DNA from: Galbitalea sp036266835 | GTDB lineage: Bacteria > Actinomycetota > Actinomycetes > Actinomycetales > Microbacteriaceae | NCBI GenBank assembly: GCA_036266835.1 | Contig: DATAXD010000032.1 | Location: 25,337 to 89,336, forward strand | Direction: 5' to 3' | Length of the DNA: 64,000 nucleotides | Part shown: positions 48,941-57,134 of the stretch, piece by piece | Numbering within the stretch: position 1 is the stretch's first letter | Layout of the letters: every line of letters begins with the position of its first letter | Program-made: the position numbers and the translations under genes | Notes under the pieces: generated by a model | What the model was told of the DNA's origin: nothing | What the model saw: only the letters and a program-made list of their open reading frames with translations | Databases searched by the model: none

Positions 48941-49901
48941 CCGACTCACTCACCGCGATCTGTGACGTCACCGGCACGGGTTCGAGCGGCACATCATCCG
49001 CCTTCTCCGCGCGCACCAGCGCAATGCCGCCGAGGATGAGCGCGCCACCGACCAGCTGCGGCCAGCCCAACTGCTGCCCGAGCAGAATCCACGCGTAGAA
49101 GGTGGCCGCAACGACCTCGAGCAGCCCCATGAACGAGCTCAGCCGGCTGCCGAGCATCTCGGTTGCCGTGATGCTCGTCGCGTAGGCGAAGGCGGTCGAA
49201 ATCACTCCGATCGCGACCAGCGGGCCCCACCACGGCAGCTCGGCTCCAAGCAGTTGGACGTTTCCCATCGAGACGGTGAACGGCAGGATGCGCGTCGCGC
49301 CAACGGCCGCGAGGACGATACCCCCGATGACCAGGCCCGCCGATGCGAGTGCAACCGGCGGCAGGTCATCGCTCGGCTTCGCCGCAATGACGAAATAGAC
49401 AGCGCATCCAACTGCCGCAAGCAGCGCGAGCACGATACCGACGATTGACAGGTGCGCACCCGCCCGCGGCGAAACGACGAGCACGAGCCCGGCCACCGCG
49501 ACGACGCTGCCAATGAGCACGACGAGCTTCGGAATGTGGCGGGTGCGGGCCCAGGTCCACAGCACGAGAAGCAGCGGCGCCAGGTATTCGAGCAGCACGG
49601 CGTCGCTGACCGGGATGAGATTGATCGACGAGAAGTAGAGGAGCTGGGTGCCGGCGACGCCGACGAGCGCCATGACGAGCACGCGGGTGCGGGCGCGCCA
49701 GAGCGCCGACCAACGGCCGCGCATCATCGGGATCGCGAAGGGCGCGAGCACGATCCCGCCGATCAGGGCGCGAAATGTGACGGCCGCGATGGGGCTCCAT
49801 CCGGATTCCAGCAACGACTTTCCGAGCGCGCCGGACGTGCCGAACGCGAGCGAGGCCAGCAGCGCAATGAGCAGGCCGATCGAGGTGGATGAACGCTTCA
49901 C
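48915..49901 (-). CDS. EamA/DMT-family membrane transporter
   Basis: 328 residues, GTG start at 49901. Ten predicted helices in two EamA repeats: 'SIGLLIALLASLAFGTSGALGKSLLESGWSPIAAVTFRALIGGIVLAP' opens the first, 'GIVLALLAAVGCAVYFVIAAKPSDDLPPVALASAGLVIGGIVLA' the second, and 'ATSITATEMLGSRLSSFMGLLEVVAATFYAWILLGQQLGWPQLVGGALILGGIALVR' closes the fold. DMT carriers export amino acids or metabolites. The C-terminal 35 residues are cytoplasmic. Substrate unknown. Confidence 0.92.
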   Translation of the reverse strand: MKRSSTSIGLLIALLASLAFGTSGALGKSLLESGWSPIAAVTFRALIGGIVLAPFAIPMMRGRWSALWRARTRVLVMALVGVAGTQLLYFSSINLIPVSDAVLLEYLAPLLLVLWTWARTRHIPKLVVLIGSVVAVAGLVLVVSPRAGAHLSIVGIVLALLAAVGCAVYFVIAAKPSDDLPPVALASAGLVIGGIVLAAVGATRILPFTVSMGNVQLLGAELPWWGPLVAIGVISTAFAYATSITATEMLGSRLSSFMGLLEVVAATFYAWILLGQQLGWPQLVGGALILGGIALVRAEKADDVPLEPVPVTSQIAVSESVAELQPGS

Positions 49902-49938
49902 GCTTTGACGCTACGCTGGTCGAGAATAAGGAGTCAAA

Positions 49939-50487
49939 TTGCTTTTTGCACCTGACACCGAAGACTCACTCACCTTCACCGTCGCGCTGTTGAACACCGT
50001 GCCCGGCGCGAATGCGACCGGCGGTGACGAGCTCGCGACGCCGGCGGAATTGACCGAACTTGTCGACTTCCACCAGTACGCCGGACGCTTCGATCGCGAC
50101 GATGCGGAGCTGGCATCCGTCCTGGAGATTCGCGGCAGGTTGCGCCGGATCTGGACGCTATCGCGCGACGAACTCGTCGATGAAATCAACGCAATGCTGC
50201 GCGAGGCGCACGCGTCTCCGCAGCTGATGCGGCACGACGCGCTCGACTGGCACCTGCACGCGGTACCGATGGATGCGCCCCTGGCCGAACGGATCAAGGT
50301 CGAGTCGGCGATGGCGCTGCTGGATGTCGCCCGCTCGAACGAGACCTGGCGGATGAGGGCGTGCGAGGCGTTCGACTGCGAGGGGCTGCTGCTCGACCTG
50401 TCGAAGAACGGCTCGAAACGGTTCTGCAGCGTGCGCTGCGGCAACCGGATGAACATGGTCGCCTGGCGCGCTCGCCAGGTGGACTAA
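49939..50487 (+). CDS. CGNR zinc-finger (ABATE-domain) regulator
   Basis: 182 residues, TTG start at 49939 with AAGGAG 5 bases upstream. An ABATE-like N-terminal domain ('LLNTVPGANATGGDELATPAELTELVDFHQYAGRF') leads to the C-terminal zinc finger 'RACEAFDCEGLLLDLSKNGSKRFCSVRCGNRMNMVAWRAR', with two C-x4/5-C pairs and the CGNR signature. A putative DNA-binding stress regulator, common in actinobacteria, ligand unknown. Divergent from the DMT exporter, so it may control it. Confidence 0.9.
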   Translation: MLFAPDTEDSLTFTVALLNTVPGANATGGDELATPAELTELVDFHQYAGRFDRDDAELASVLEIRGRLRRIWTLSRDELVDEINAMLREAHASPQLMRHDALDWHLHAVPMDAPLAERIKVESAMALLDVARSNETWRMRACEAFDCEGLLLDLSKNGSKRFCSVRCGNRMNMVAWRARQVD

Positions 50488-50507
50488 CGCGAGGCCGGTC
50501 GAACCAG

Positions 50508-51131
50508 TTACTTCTTCGCTTCGTTGCGGATGGTGACGATCGCGGCGTTGAACCCGATGCAGGTGAGGGATGATCCGCCGACCGCTCCGACGTCGAGGGT
50601 GGCGAGATCCTTGCCGACCGCGACGCCGCTGATGCCCGACTCGAACCGTGACTCATACTCCCGGGCCGTCGAATCCACGTGCACGCTGTGTACATAAATC
50701 GACTGGATGACGTCGTTCGCTATCGTCAGGTTGACGCGCAGCGTCTCGTTACCACCCGGCGACGTGTAGCTGCCCTGGGCGCTGTACTTGCCATCCGTGT
50801 ATTCGTAGGTCGGGGTGGCCGACGGCGTTGGAGTCGGTGTGGACTTCGGCTTCGGTTCCGTCGAGGTGTGCGGCGTCGGTGAGCTCGTCGGCTTGCTCGA
50901 TGGCTTTGTGACAGCGGATGCCGTCGACGACGTCGCACTCGGAGTCGGCACCGCCGATACGATCGGGTGCGGCGTCGGCGCACTAGTCGAGTGGCTCGCG
51001 CGAACGGCCGCCTGCGCCTCGGCCAACGCATGCGCGCTCATGGAGGGCGCGACGCTGCATCCGGTCAGGAATCCGACCGCAGACACGCCGGAAAGTGCCG
51101 CAAGCGCGGTGAGTGCGCGACGACTCCGCAT
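50508..51131 (-). CDS. FMN-binding-domain-like lipoprotein
   Basis: 207 residues from ATG 51131 after AAGGGGG. Lipobox GFLTGC (Cys about 25), a long Ser/Thr/Pro linker with TPTPSATP repeats, then 'YTDGKYSAQGSYTSPGGNETLRVNLTIANDVIQSIYVHS' and a C-terminal 'VGKDLATLDVGAVGGSSLTCIGFNAAI'. This is the FMN_bind fold, where flavin is normally bonded to Thr in an S-G-A-T-x-T/S motif; here it is degenerate (GGSSLT), so attachment is uncertain. Extracytoplasmic electron transfer is possible. Confidence 0.78.
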   Translation of the reverse strand: MRSRRALTALAALSGVSAVGFLTGCSVAPSMSAHALAEAQAAVRASHSTSAPTPHPIVSAVPTPSATSSTASAVTKPSSKPTSSPTPHTSTEPKPKSTPTPTPSATPTYEYTDGKYSAQGSYTSPGGNETLRVNLTIANDVIQSIYVHSVHVDSTAREYESRFESGISGVAVGKDLATLDVGAVGGSSLTCIGFNAAIVTIRNEAKK

Positions 51132-51241
51132 GCATCCCCCTTGGTGCCGGCAACACTGATTAACTCGATCGTCCCAGAGTGGGAGTGAGCGCACACACCC
51201 CCAATATGAGTGTGGTCTGCGGAATTGCTATGAAATCGGAG

Positions 51242-52768
51242 TCAGACCAGCGCCGGTGCCTGGCTGAGCAGGGTGTGGCCCCACTGCTGCTCGAGCAGTC
51301 GTTCGAGGGTCGCGCCGAGCCGGTAAAGGCGTTCATCCGCTCGTGCCGGGGCCATGATCTGGATGCCGGTGGGCAGACCATCCTCGGGTGCGAGACCCAT
51401 CGGCAGGCTCATGCCCGGCACTCCCGCGAGGTTCGCCGGGATGGTGGTGACGTCGTTGAGGTACATCGCGAGCGGATCCTCGAGCTTCTCGCCGAGCCTG
51501 AACGCGGTGGTCGGGGCGGCGGGGCTGACGAGAACATCCGCCTTCTCGAACGCGGATGCGAAGTCGCGCTGGATGAGGGTGCGCACCTTCTGCGCGCTGC
51601 CGTAGTACGCGTCGTAGTAGCCGGCGCTGAGCGCATAGGTGCCGAGGATGATGCGCCGCTTCACTTCGGGACCGAAGCCGGCCTCGCGGGTTGCCGCCAT
51701 GACGTCCTCGACCGTCCCTCCCCCAACAGGGTTCACCCGGAGGCCGAATCGCACAGAATCGAATTTCGCGAGATTACTGGATGCCTCGGCCGGAAGGATC
51801 AGGTAGTAGGCAGCGATCGCGTACTCGAAGCTTGGTGCACTCACTTCGACGATCTCTGCCCCGGCACCACGCAGCAGCTCGAGCGCTTCGTGGAACCGCT
51901 GGCTGACCCCGGCCTGGAATCCCGGGGCATCAAGCTCCTTGACAACACCAATACGAAGTCCCTTGAGCGACTCCTGCGCAGCCCCCGCGCGGGCGGCATC
52001 CGCAAAGCTCGGCCACGTGTCGGTGAGGCTGGTGGAGTCGCGCGGGTCGTGTCCGCCGATGACATCGTGCACGAGCGCGGCATCGAGCACCGTGCGCGCG
52101 ACCGGACCGACCTGGTCGAGCGAGCTGGCAAGAGCGATGGCCCCGTAGCGGGAGACGCCTCCGTAGGTGGGCTTCATGCCGACCGTTCCGGTGACGGCGG
52201 AGGGTTGGCGGATGGAGCCGCCGGTGTCCGAACCCAGCGCGACGGGTGCCTCGAATGCGGCGACGGCAGCAGCGGATCCGCCGCCCGAGCCGCCGGGGAT
52301 GAGGTCGAGATCCCACGGGTTGTGGGTTGGGCCGTAGGCCGAAAACTCGGTGGATGAGCCCATCGCGAACTCGTCCATGTTGGTCTTGCCCAGGAGCACG
52401 AGGCCGGCATCGCGCAACCGCGCGACGACGGTCGCGTCGTAGGGCGGAACCCAGCCCTCGAGGATGCGCGAGCCGGCGGTGCTCGGCATGCCCAGAGTGC
52501 AGAGCACGTCCTTGATGGCGATCGGGAGCCCGGCGAGCGGGCCGAGCTTGTCGCCGGCCTTGCGTCGCTTGTCGATGCCTGCGGCGGTCTCGAGCGCGTG
52601 CTCGTTGAGGTGCAGGAAGGCGTGTACGTCTGCGTCGACGGCTGCGATGCGGTCGAGGTGAGCCTGCGTGACCTCCACGGACGTGGTCTCGCCTGACTGC
52701 AGCTTGGCCGAGAGTTCAGCTGCGGTGGCGGTGGTGAGCTCCGAGGTCGTGCCCTTCGAGGCGGCCAT
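51242..52768 (-). CDS. gatA: Aspartyl/glutamyl-tRNA amidotransferase subunit A
   Basis: 508 residues. Amidase-signature triad Lys86 (IAIKDVLC), Ser161 (cis-Ser in GGSGGGS) and Ser185 (DTGGSIRQP), with the 75- and 24-residue spacings of known GatA. 'SSTEFSAYGPTHNPWDLDLIPGGSGGGSAAAVAAFEAPVALGSDTGGSIR' is unmistakable. It releases ammonia from glutamine for GatB. Its ATG overlaps the gatC stop (TAATG). Cytosolic GatCAB component. Confidence 0.97.
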   Translation of the reverse strand: MAASKGTTSELTTATAAELSAKLQSGETTSVEVTQAHLDRIAAVDADVHAFLHLNEHALETAAGIDKRRKAGDKLGPLAGLPIAIKDVLCTLGMPSTAGSRILEGWVPPYDATVVARLRDAGLVLLGKTNMDEFAMGSSTEFSAYGPTHNPWDLDLIPGGSGGGSAAAVAAFEAPVALGSDTGGSIRQPSAVTGTVGMKPTYGGVSRYGAIALASSLDQVGPVARTVLDAALVHDVIGGHDPRDSTSLTDTWPSFADAARAGAAQESLKGLRIGVVKELDAPGFQAGVSQRFHEALELLRGAGAEIVEVSAPSFEYAIAAYYLILPAEASSNLAKFDSVRFGLRVNPVGGGTVEDVMAATREAGFGPEVKRRIILGTYALSAGYYDAYYGSAQKVRTLIQRDFASAFEKADVLVSPAAPTTAFRLGEKLEDPLAMYLNDVTTIPANLAGVPGMSLPMGLAPEDGLPTGIQIMAPARADERLYRLGATLERLLEQQWGHTLLSQAPALV

Positions 52769-53091
52769 TACTGCTCCTCGCCCAGGATGGCGGTCACCCG
52801 GAAGCGGCCGGCGTCGGAGTCGGGCGCGCCCGCGAGCGCCTCGGCTTGGGTGAGCGTCGCGCCGGGGACGTCGTCGCGGAAGACGTTCGTGAGGGGAATC
52901 GGATGGCTCGTGCCCGGCACATCCGCAGTCGCCACCTCGCTGACCTTGTCGATGCTGGCCAGGATGATGCCGAGTTCACCCGTGAGCTTCGTCACTTCGT
53001 CATCGGTCAGGGCGATGCGCGCGAGACCGGCCAGGTGACGAACCACGTCTGGCGTGATTCCCTGCACCGATGATGTTGGGGACTCTGACAC
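52768..53091 (-). CDS. gatC: Aspartyl/glutamyl-tRNA amidotransferase subunit C
   Basis: 107 residues from GTG 53091, with GGAG 5 bases upstream; in-frame sequence before it is not GatC-like. 'ITPDVVRHLAGLARIALTDDEVTKLTGELGIILASIDKVSEVATADVPGTSHPIPLTNVFRDDV' is the GatC signature. It wraps GatA and GatB together. Overlaps gatA by three bases. Confidence 0.96.
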   Translation of the reverse strand: MSESPTSSVQGITPDVVRHLAGLARIALTDDEVTKLTGELGIILASIDKVSEVATADVPGTSHPIPLTNVFRDDVPGATLTQAEALAGAPDSDAGRFRVTAILGEEQ

Positions 53092-53202
53092 GAAAACTCC
53101 GAAACGAGGGGTGGGCAACTGGTCAATTCTAGACGGCGCGCTCAAAGGCGCCCGCCAGTTTCAGCTCTGCCGGTTGTGAGCCCGCTCTGTCAGAGTGGTG
53201 GT

Positions 53203-53712
53203 ATGCGCAGCGCGAGATGTGCGGTGAGTGTGGCGGCGGCTGCTGGCCTGCTGGCAGGTGCGCTCGCGCTGTCGGGTTGTGCGGGCATCCGCGGGATCGG
53301 GGCGCCGCCGGCATCCGGAGGGCCGACGACCTCGCCCACCTCGAGCCCGACCTCGACGAGTGTGCCAGGCGAATCGATCACCGGGCAGTGGGTGCTGGTG
53401 AGCGGCGAGGACGGTTCGCACGCGATTACACCGATCGCCAAGACGGTCACTTTGCTGATCGCAGGGGCGAGCTCCGGCGGGAACGGCGGATGCAACGCCT
53501 TCGGCGCTGTCGCGTCGGGAACGACAACAGGACCCTTCACGATCCGCGTGGGCATCCACACCGACATGGCCTGCGTTGGTGCCAACCGGAACATCACCGA
53601 ACAGCAGTACTTCGAGGCCCTCGGCAAGGTCGAGGCGGCGTCTCTCAGCAACGCGGAACTCATCCTGACCGGGCCCGGCGCGACCCTGACTTTCCAGCGA
53701 TCGGGGTCGTAG
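53203..53712 (+). CDS. META-domain lipoprotein (single domain)
   Basis: 169 residues from ATG 53203. Lipobox LALSGC (Cys 26), Thr/Ser/Pro linker, then META domain: 'ITGQWVLVSGEDGSHAITPIAKTVTLLIAGASSGGNGGCNAFGAVASGTTTGPFTIRVGIHTDMACVGANRNITEQQYFEALGKV'. G-x-x-G-C-N-x-F and M-A-C are the family marks, forming a disulfide. META proteins are small secreted or periplasmic adaptors. First of three neighbours of the same family. Confidence 0.85.
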   Translation: MRSARCAVSVAAAAGLLAGALALSGCAGIRGIGAPPASGGPTTSPTSSPTSTSVPGESITGQWVLVSGEDGSHAITPIAKTVTLLIAGASSGGNGGCNAFGAVASGTTTGPFTIRVGIHTDMACVGANRNITEQQYFEALGKVEAASLSNAELILTGPGATLTFQRSGS

Positions 53713-53722
53713 GCTCTCGATC

Positions 53723-54574
53723 GTGAGATCGATGGCGAGTCGCAGGGCAAGAGCGCGTGCGATGGTCGCGGCGATCGGCGTGGCCCTCCTGGCTCTCGGG
53801 ACGCTGAGCGGGTGTGTTCCGTCCGGGCCGTCGCAGTCCGATCCGAGGCTCGAGGGCACCTGGTTCCTCGCTTCCGGAAGCGACAGCGGCCACGATCTCG
53901 CCGTCGGCGCACAGGTGATTTCGCTCACCATCAGCGACTCGGCCCACACTGGCGGCGACGAACCGTGCAGCACCTACAGCGCCACCGTGACGGGCGGTAT
54001 CGGGGTGATCTACGTGCGTCCGCAACGCACAAGCGGAACACGCGACTCCTGCGAAACGACTGCACTGAACCAGCTGCAGCAGCTCTACTTCACGGCGCTC
54101 AGCGCGAGCCAGTTCGCCACGATCGACCAGAGCGCGCTCGTACTGACCTCGTCGAAGTCGAATCTCGTTTTCCTGCGTGCGGCTCCGGAAGCGGTCGCCA
54201 ACATGCACAATACGAACTGGCTGCTGTATTCAATTGCGACAGAGGTGCCCACCGTCACGGCCAAAACGCATCTCGATCCTGTGCACCTGACCTTCAACAA
54301 AGGCGACACCCTGACGTTGAAGTCGCCCTGCATGTCAGTGCGCGCGGCCTATCAGCTCGAGGGTGAAAACTTCGCCGTGAGCCACGGCGTCGGCTCGCTC
54401 CTGATCAGCACGCTGTGTACTCCGGCTGACCGTAGATTGTCGAGCAATGTGCTCACCCTGTTCGACTCGCCGCTGCTGCTCAACGTCAGCTCGGATGGCA
54501 AGTTCGCTGTCCCGATGATGGTGATCACGAATCTCAGTGACAATCTGAATATCGTCTTCCGAGCAGACAAATGA
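53723..54574 (+). CDS. META-like lipoprotein (double domain)
   Basis: 283 residues, GTG at 53723 (ATG at 53732 possible), 10 bp after the single-domain gene. Lipobox TLSGCV (Cys about 31). Two META-like halves: 'LEGTWFLASGSDSGHDLAVGAQVISLTISDSAH...CSTYSATVTG' with 'RDSCETTALNQLQQLYFTAL', and 'WLLYSIATEV... FNKGDTLTLKSPCMSVRAAYQLEG'. Glycine and cysteine marks are weaker than in the previous gene. Function unknown. Confidence 0.78.
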   Translation: MRSMASRRARARAMVAAIGVALLALGTLSGCVPSGPSQSDPRLEGTWFLASGSDSGHDLAVGAQVISLTISDSAHTGGDEPCSTYSATVTGGIGVIYVRPQRTSGTRDSCETTALNQLQQLYFTALSASQFATIDQSALVLTSSKSNLVFLRAAPEAVANMHNTNWLLYSIATEVPTVTAKTHLDPVHLTFNKGDTLTLKSPCMSVRAAYQLEGENFAVSHGVGSLLISTLCTPADRRLSSNVLTLFDSPLLLNVSSDGKFAVPMMVITNLSDNLNIVFRADK

Positions 54575-54596
54575 CATCTGGGAGAGTCGTCGGCAA

Positions 54597-55421
54597 GTGA
54601 ACAAGGACGGTGTGGTGCACGCTTCGGCAAGGATCGGCATCGTTGCCGGCGCACTGGTGGCGGTGGCGCTCGCCGTTTCGGGCTGCGCCAGCCGCCCGGA
54701 CGAAGGCGGGCCCGACCCCGCGCTGCGCGGACAGTGGGAGCTGCAGAGCGGAACGGATGCCCAGGGCACGATCCCTCTCGCAAACCAGCTGATCACGCTC
54801 ACCATCGACGGCGACAGCAGCACCACCGGACGTTCCACCTGCAGCGACTACCGCGCGCACGTGTACGGCTCGCTCGCCACGCTCTGGGTGACTGCGACGC
54901 TGCCGAAAGCCGAACACTGCGGCATCCAGGCGCAACAGGACATCGAGCAGCGCTACATCAACGACCTGAATCAGGTGCGCACGTCAACCCTTTCTGGTGG
55001 TGTGCTCGACCTGCTCGCGCCCGGTGTCGACCTTCGCTACCAGCGCGCCCTGGCCGTACCGCTCACGCTGGTCGTGGGTCACACCTGGCAACTCGAGACG
55101 GTGAAAGCCGACAGCTATTACGCCACCCAGAATCCCCTGCCCTTCATCGAACGCGGCGCGACGCTGAAGTTCTCGAAGAAGGGAAGCCTCACAGGAGCAA
55201 CCGGATGCCGCAGCTTCAGCACCACCTATCGCGAGAACGCCGGCGAAATCGTCATTGGCAAGCTCGTCAACCACGAAAAGCACGGGTGCGACAGCGACCA
55301 GCAGGCCGTCGACACCTACGTGATGAGTGTCGTGCAGAGCGGGTTCACCTTCACGTCCGGACTCGGCGAACTGGGGATCTCCAGCCCGCGCGCCGAGATC
55401 ACGCTCGCATTCGTCGACTAG
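54597..55421 (+). CDS. META-like lipoprotein (double domain, third copy)
   Basis: 274 residues, GTG at 54597, 22 bp after the last stop. Lipobox AVSGCA, then 'LRGQWELQSGTDAQGTIPLANQLITLTIDGDSSTTGRSTCSDYRAHVYG', 'HCGIQAQQDIEQRYINDLNQV', and a second half 'TWQLETVKADSYYATQ... ATLKFSKKGSLTGATGCRSFSTTYREN' with 'HGCDSDQQAVDTYVMSVV'. Four cysteines in the META pattern in each half. Likely duplicated from the neighbour. Role unknown. Confidence 0.8.
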   Translation: MNKDGVVHASARIGIVAGALVAVALAVSGCASRPDEGGPDPALRGQWELQSGTDAQGTIPLANQLITLTIDGDSSTTGRSTCSDYRAHVYGSLATLWVTATLPKAEHCGIQAQQDIEQRYINDLNQVRTSTLSGGVLDLLAPGVDLRYQRALAVPLTLVVGHTWQLETVKADSYYATQNPLPFIERGATLKFSKKGSLTGATGCRSFSTTYRENAGEIVIGKLVNHEKHGCDSDQQAVDTYVMSVVQSGFTFTSGLGELGISSPRAEITLAFVD

Positions 55422-55455
55422 CAGCGCAGCCGGACCGCGCGATCAGCCCGCGCGC

Positions 55456-56907
55456 TCAGCCGACGCGATCGACCCGTTCGACGCGTTCGACCCGGCCAAT
55501 CCTTGCGAGCGCGAGGGTGCGACCTTCATCCGCCGCATCTCCCCGCATCACGAGCTCGGACTGGTCGATTCCGATGAGCGCCATGTTGCGAATGGACTCG
55601 GTGTTCGGATCGAAGTACTCGTTGTGTCCGAGCGACTGCGCCAGGGTCTGACCGGTGATGACGTCAGTGCCACCGGCGACACCCATGGTGTGCGCGTCAT
55701 AGCTCGGAGCGGAGGGATCGCTGCCGAAGAACGCACTGGTCGGTACCGGATCCCATGCCGCCGAGCCCACCCACACGTTCGTGTTCTTGACGTGGAGGTC
55801 CTTCGCCGACTGCGCCGGGCTGCCGGGAGTTCCCACCAGAACGAGCGCGTTCACCGAGAAGTCGTACTGGGTTAGCGCCATCAGAGCGGCAGTCGATCCA
55901 TAGCTGTGGGCGACGATCGTCGTGTACGGCTGGTTACCGGCGCGCTGCGTCTGCATGGCCTCGATATCGCGAGCCAACGCATCCCGCGCCTGATCCGCGG
56001 CATCCAGCGATCCAACGTTCGTCAAGTTCGGAGTCTCGTAGCCCATCCAGGCGACGACGGCGACCGACTTGCCTGCGTCCGCCGGATTCTGAGCGGCGAG
56101 CCGTGAGAGCCACTTCTTCTGCAGTGAATACAAATCTGCTGCGTCGCCGGTCCAGGCGCCCAGTTGGCCATCGACGGTGTAGAACATGCCGGGAACCATG
56201 TAGGTGACATAGTTCGCGGTCTGCAAGTTCCCGAGCACGATGACGGCCTTGCCCTCGCCCGCCGGATCGACCGAGAGCAACTCACGTGCCGGTCCGTGTT
56301 TGGTCGTCTTGACTTCCGCGAGCACCCGAGTGAGGGTCTGCAGGGTCTGAATGTCGCTCTCGGCGACCGCCCGGCCGTCGACATCCGCCAGCTTGGACTT
56401 CAGGTCGGTAATCGAACGCGAAACCCACAGCCGGTTCGCGTCGTCGCGAACAGACACCGGCAATCCGCTGAGGTTTCCGACCAGGCGCGGGGCGGATGTG
56501 ATGAGCTTCGACCGAGTCTCTTGCGTGAAGGAGGCCCACAGGGCGCTGGCATCCTTGGCGCTGGGCGGCGCATCTAGCACCTTCTGGATGATGCCGGGAT
56601 CACTCGTCACGATCTTGTCGATCGCAGCGGGCGAGAGGCCAGCGAACGCGCGGATGAGCGTGATTCCGCTGAGGGTCCGAAGCTGGGCGGGATTCGTGGG
56701 GTGGACCTCGAAGGTCGAGACCGGGATGCCATGACCAATCGAACCGGGATCGACGGCAGAACTCGCAGGCGTGATCGTGATGGGGGGAACCGCACTGCCG
56801 GTGTTCAGGGTGGCGACGATGGAACTGCTGGCAGGCGCGACTGAAGCCTCGGCCGCGTGTCCCAGTGCCGCCGAGGTGAGTACTAATGCTGTGACGTCAA
56901 ACAGCAA
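55456..56907 (-). CDS. DUF1023 alpha/beta hydrolase
   Basis: 483 residues, TTG start at 56907. N-terminal signal-like segment (VTALVLTSAALGHAAEA), about 200 residues of helical region, then 'KAVIVLGNLQTANYVTYMVPGMFYTVDGQLGAWTGDAADLYSLQKKWL', nucleophile elbow 'IVAHSYGSTAAL' (G/A-H-S-Y-G), 'VLVGTPGSPAQSAKDLHVKNTNVWVGSAAWDPVPTSAFFGSDPSAPSYDAHTMG' and 'SLGHNEYFDPNTESIRNM' for Asp and His. This is the DUF1023 group of actinobacterial extracytoplasmic hydrolases; substrate unknown. Confidence 0.86.
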   Translation of the reverse strand: MLFDVTALVLTSAALGHAAEASVAPASSSIVATLNTGSAVPPITITPASSAVDPGSIGHGIPVSTFEVHPTNPAQLRTLSGITLIRAFAGLSPAAIDKIVTSDPGIIQKVLDAPPSAKDASALWASFTQETRSKLITSAPRLVGNLSGLPVSVRDDANRLWVSRSITDLKSKLADVDGRAVAESDIQTLQTLTRVLAEVKTTKHGPARELLSVDPAGEGKAVIVLGNLQTANYVTYMVPGMFYTVDGQLGAWTGDAADLYSLQKKWLSRLAAQNPADAGKSVAVVAWMGYETPNLTNVGSLDAADQARDALARDIEAMQTQRAGNQPYTTIVAHSYGSTAALMALTQYDFSVNALVLVGTPGSPAQSAKDLHVKNTNVWVGSAAWDPVPTSAFFGSDPSAPSYDAHTMGVAGGTDVITGQTLAQSLGHNEYFDPNTESIRNMALIGIDQSELVMRGDAADEGRTLALARIGRVERVERVDRVG

Positions 56908-57134
56908 TTCGGGTCAGTCCCCTCGTTCACAGGACTGAATACCGTTAACGAATTTCCCAGCGAGTGAACAGTCCTGCATACCCATGTTAGGGGGTATACA
57001 GGCCCGTATGGGGGTCATCCGGTAAACACCGTGTAACGACTTCGGCTCACTTTCTGGGGCGATGTGGGCCTTCGACCACCAGATTTTGCCTATTTTGCCT
57101 TTCCAAACGGGGTTTTTGGGGTTGCGATCAGCAC

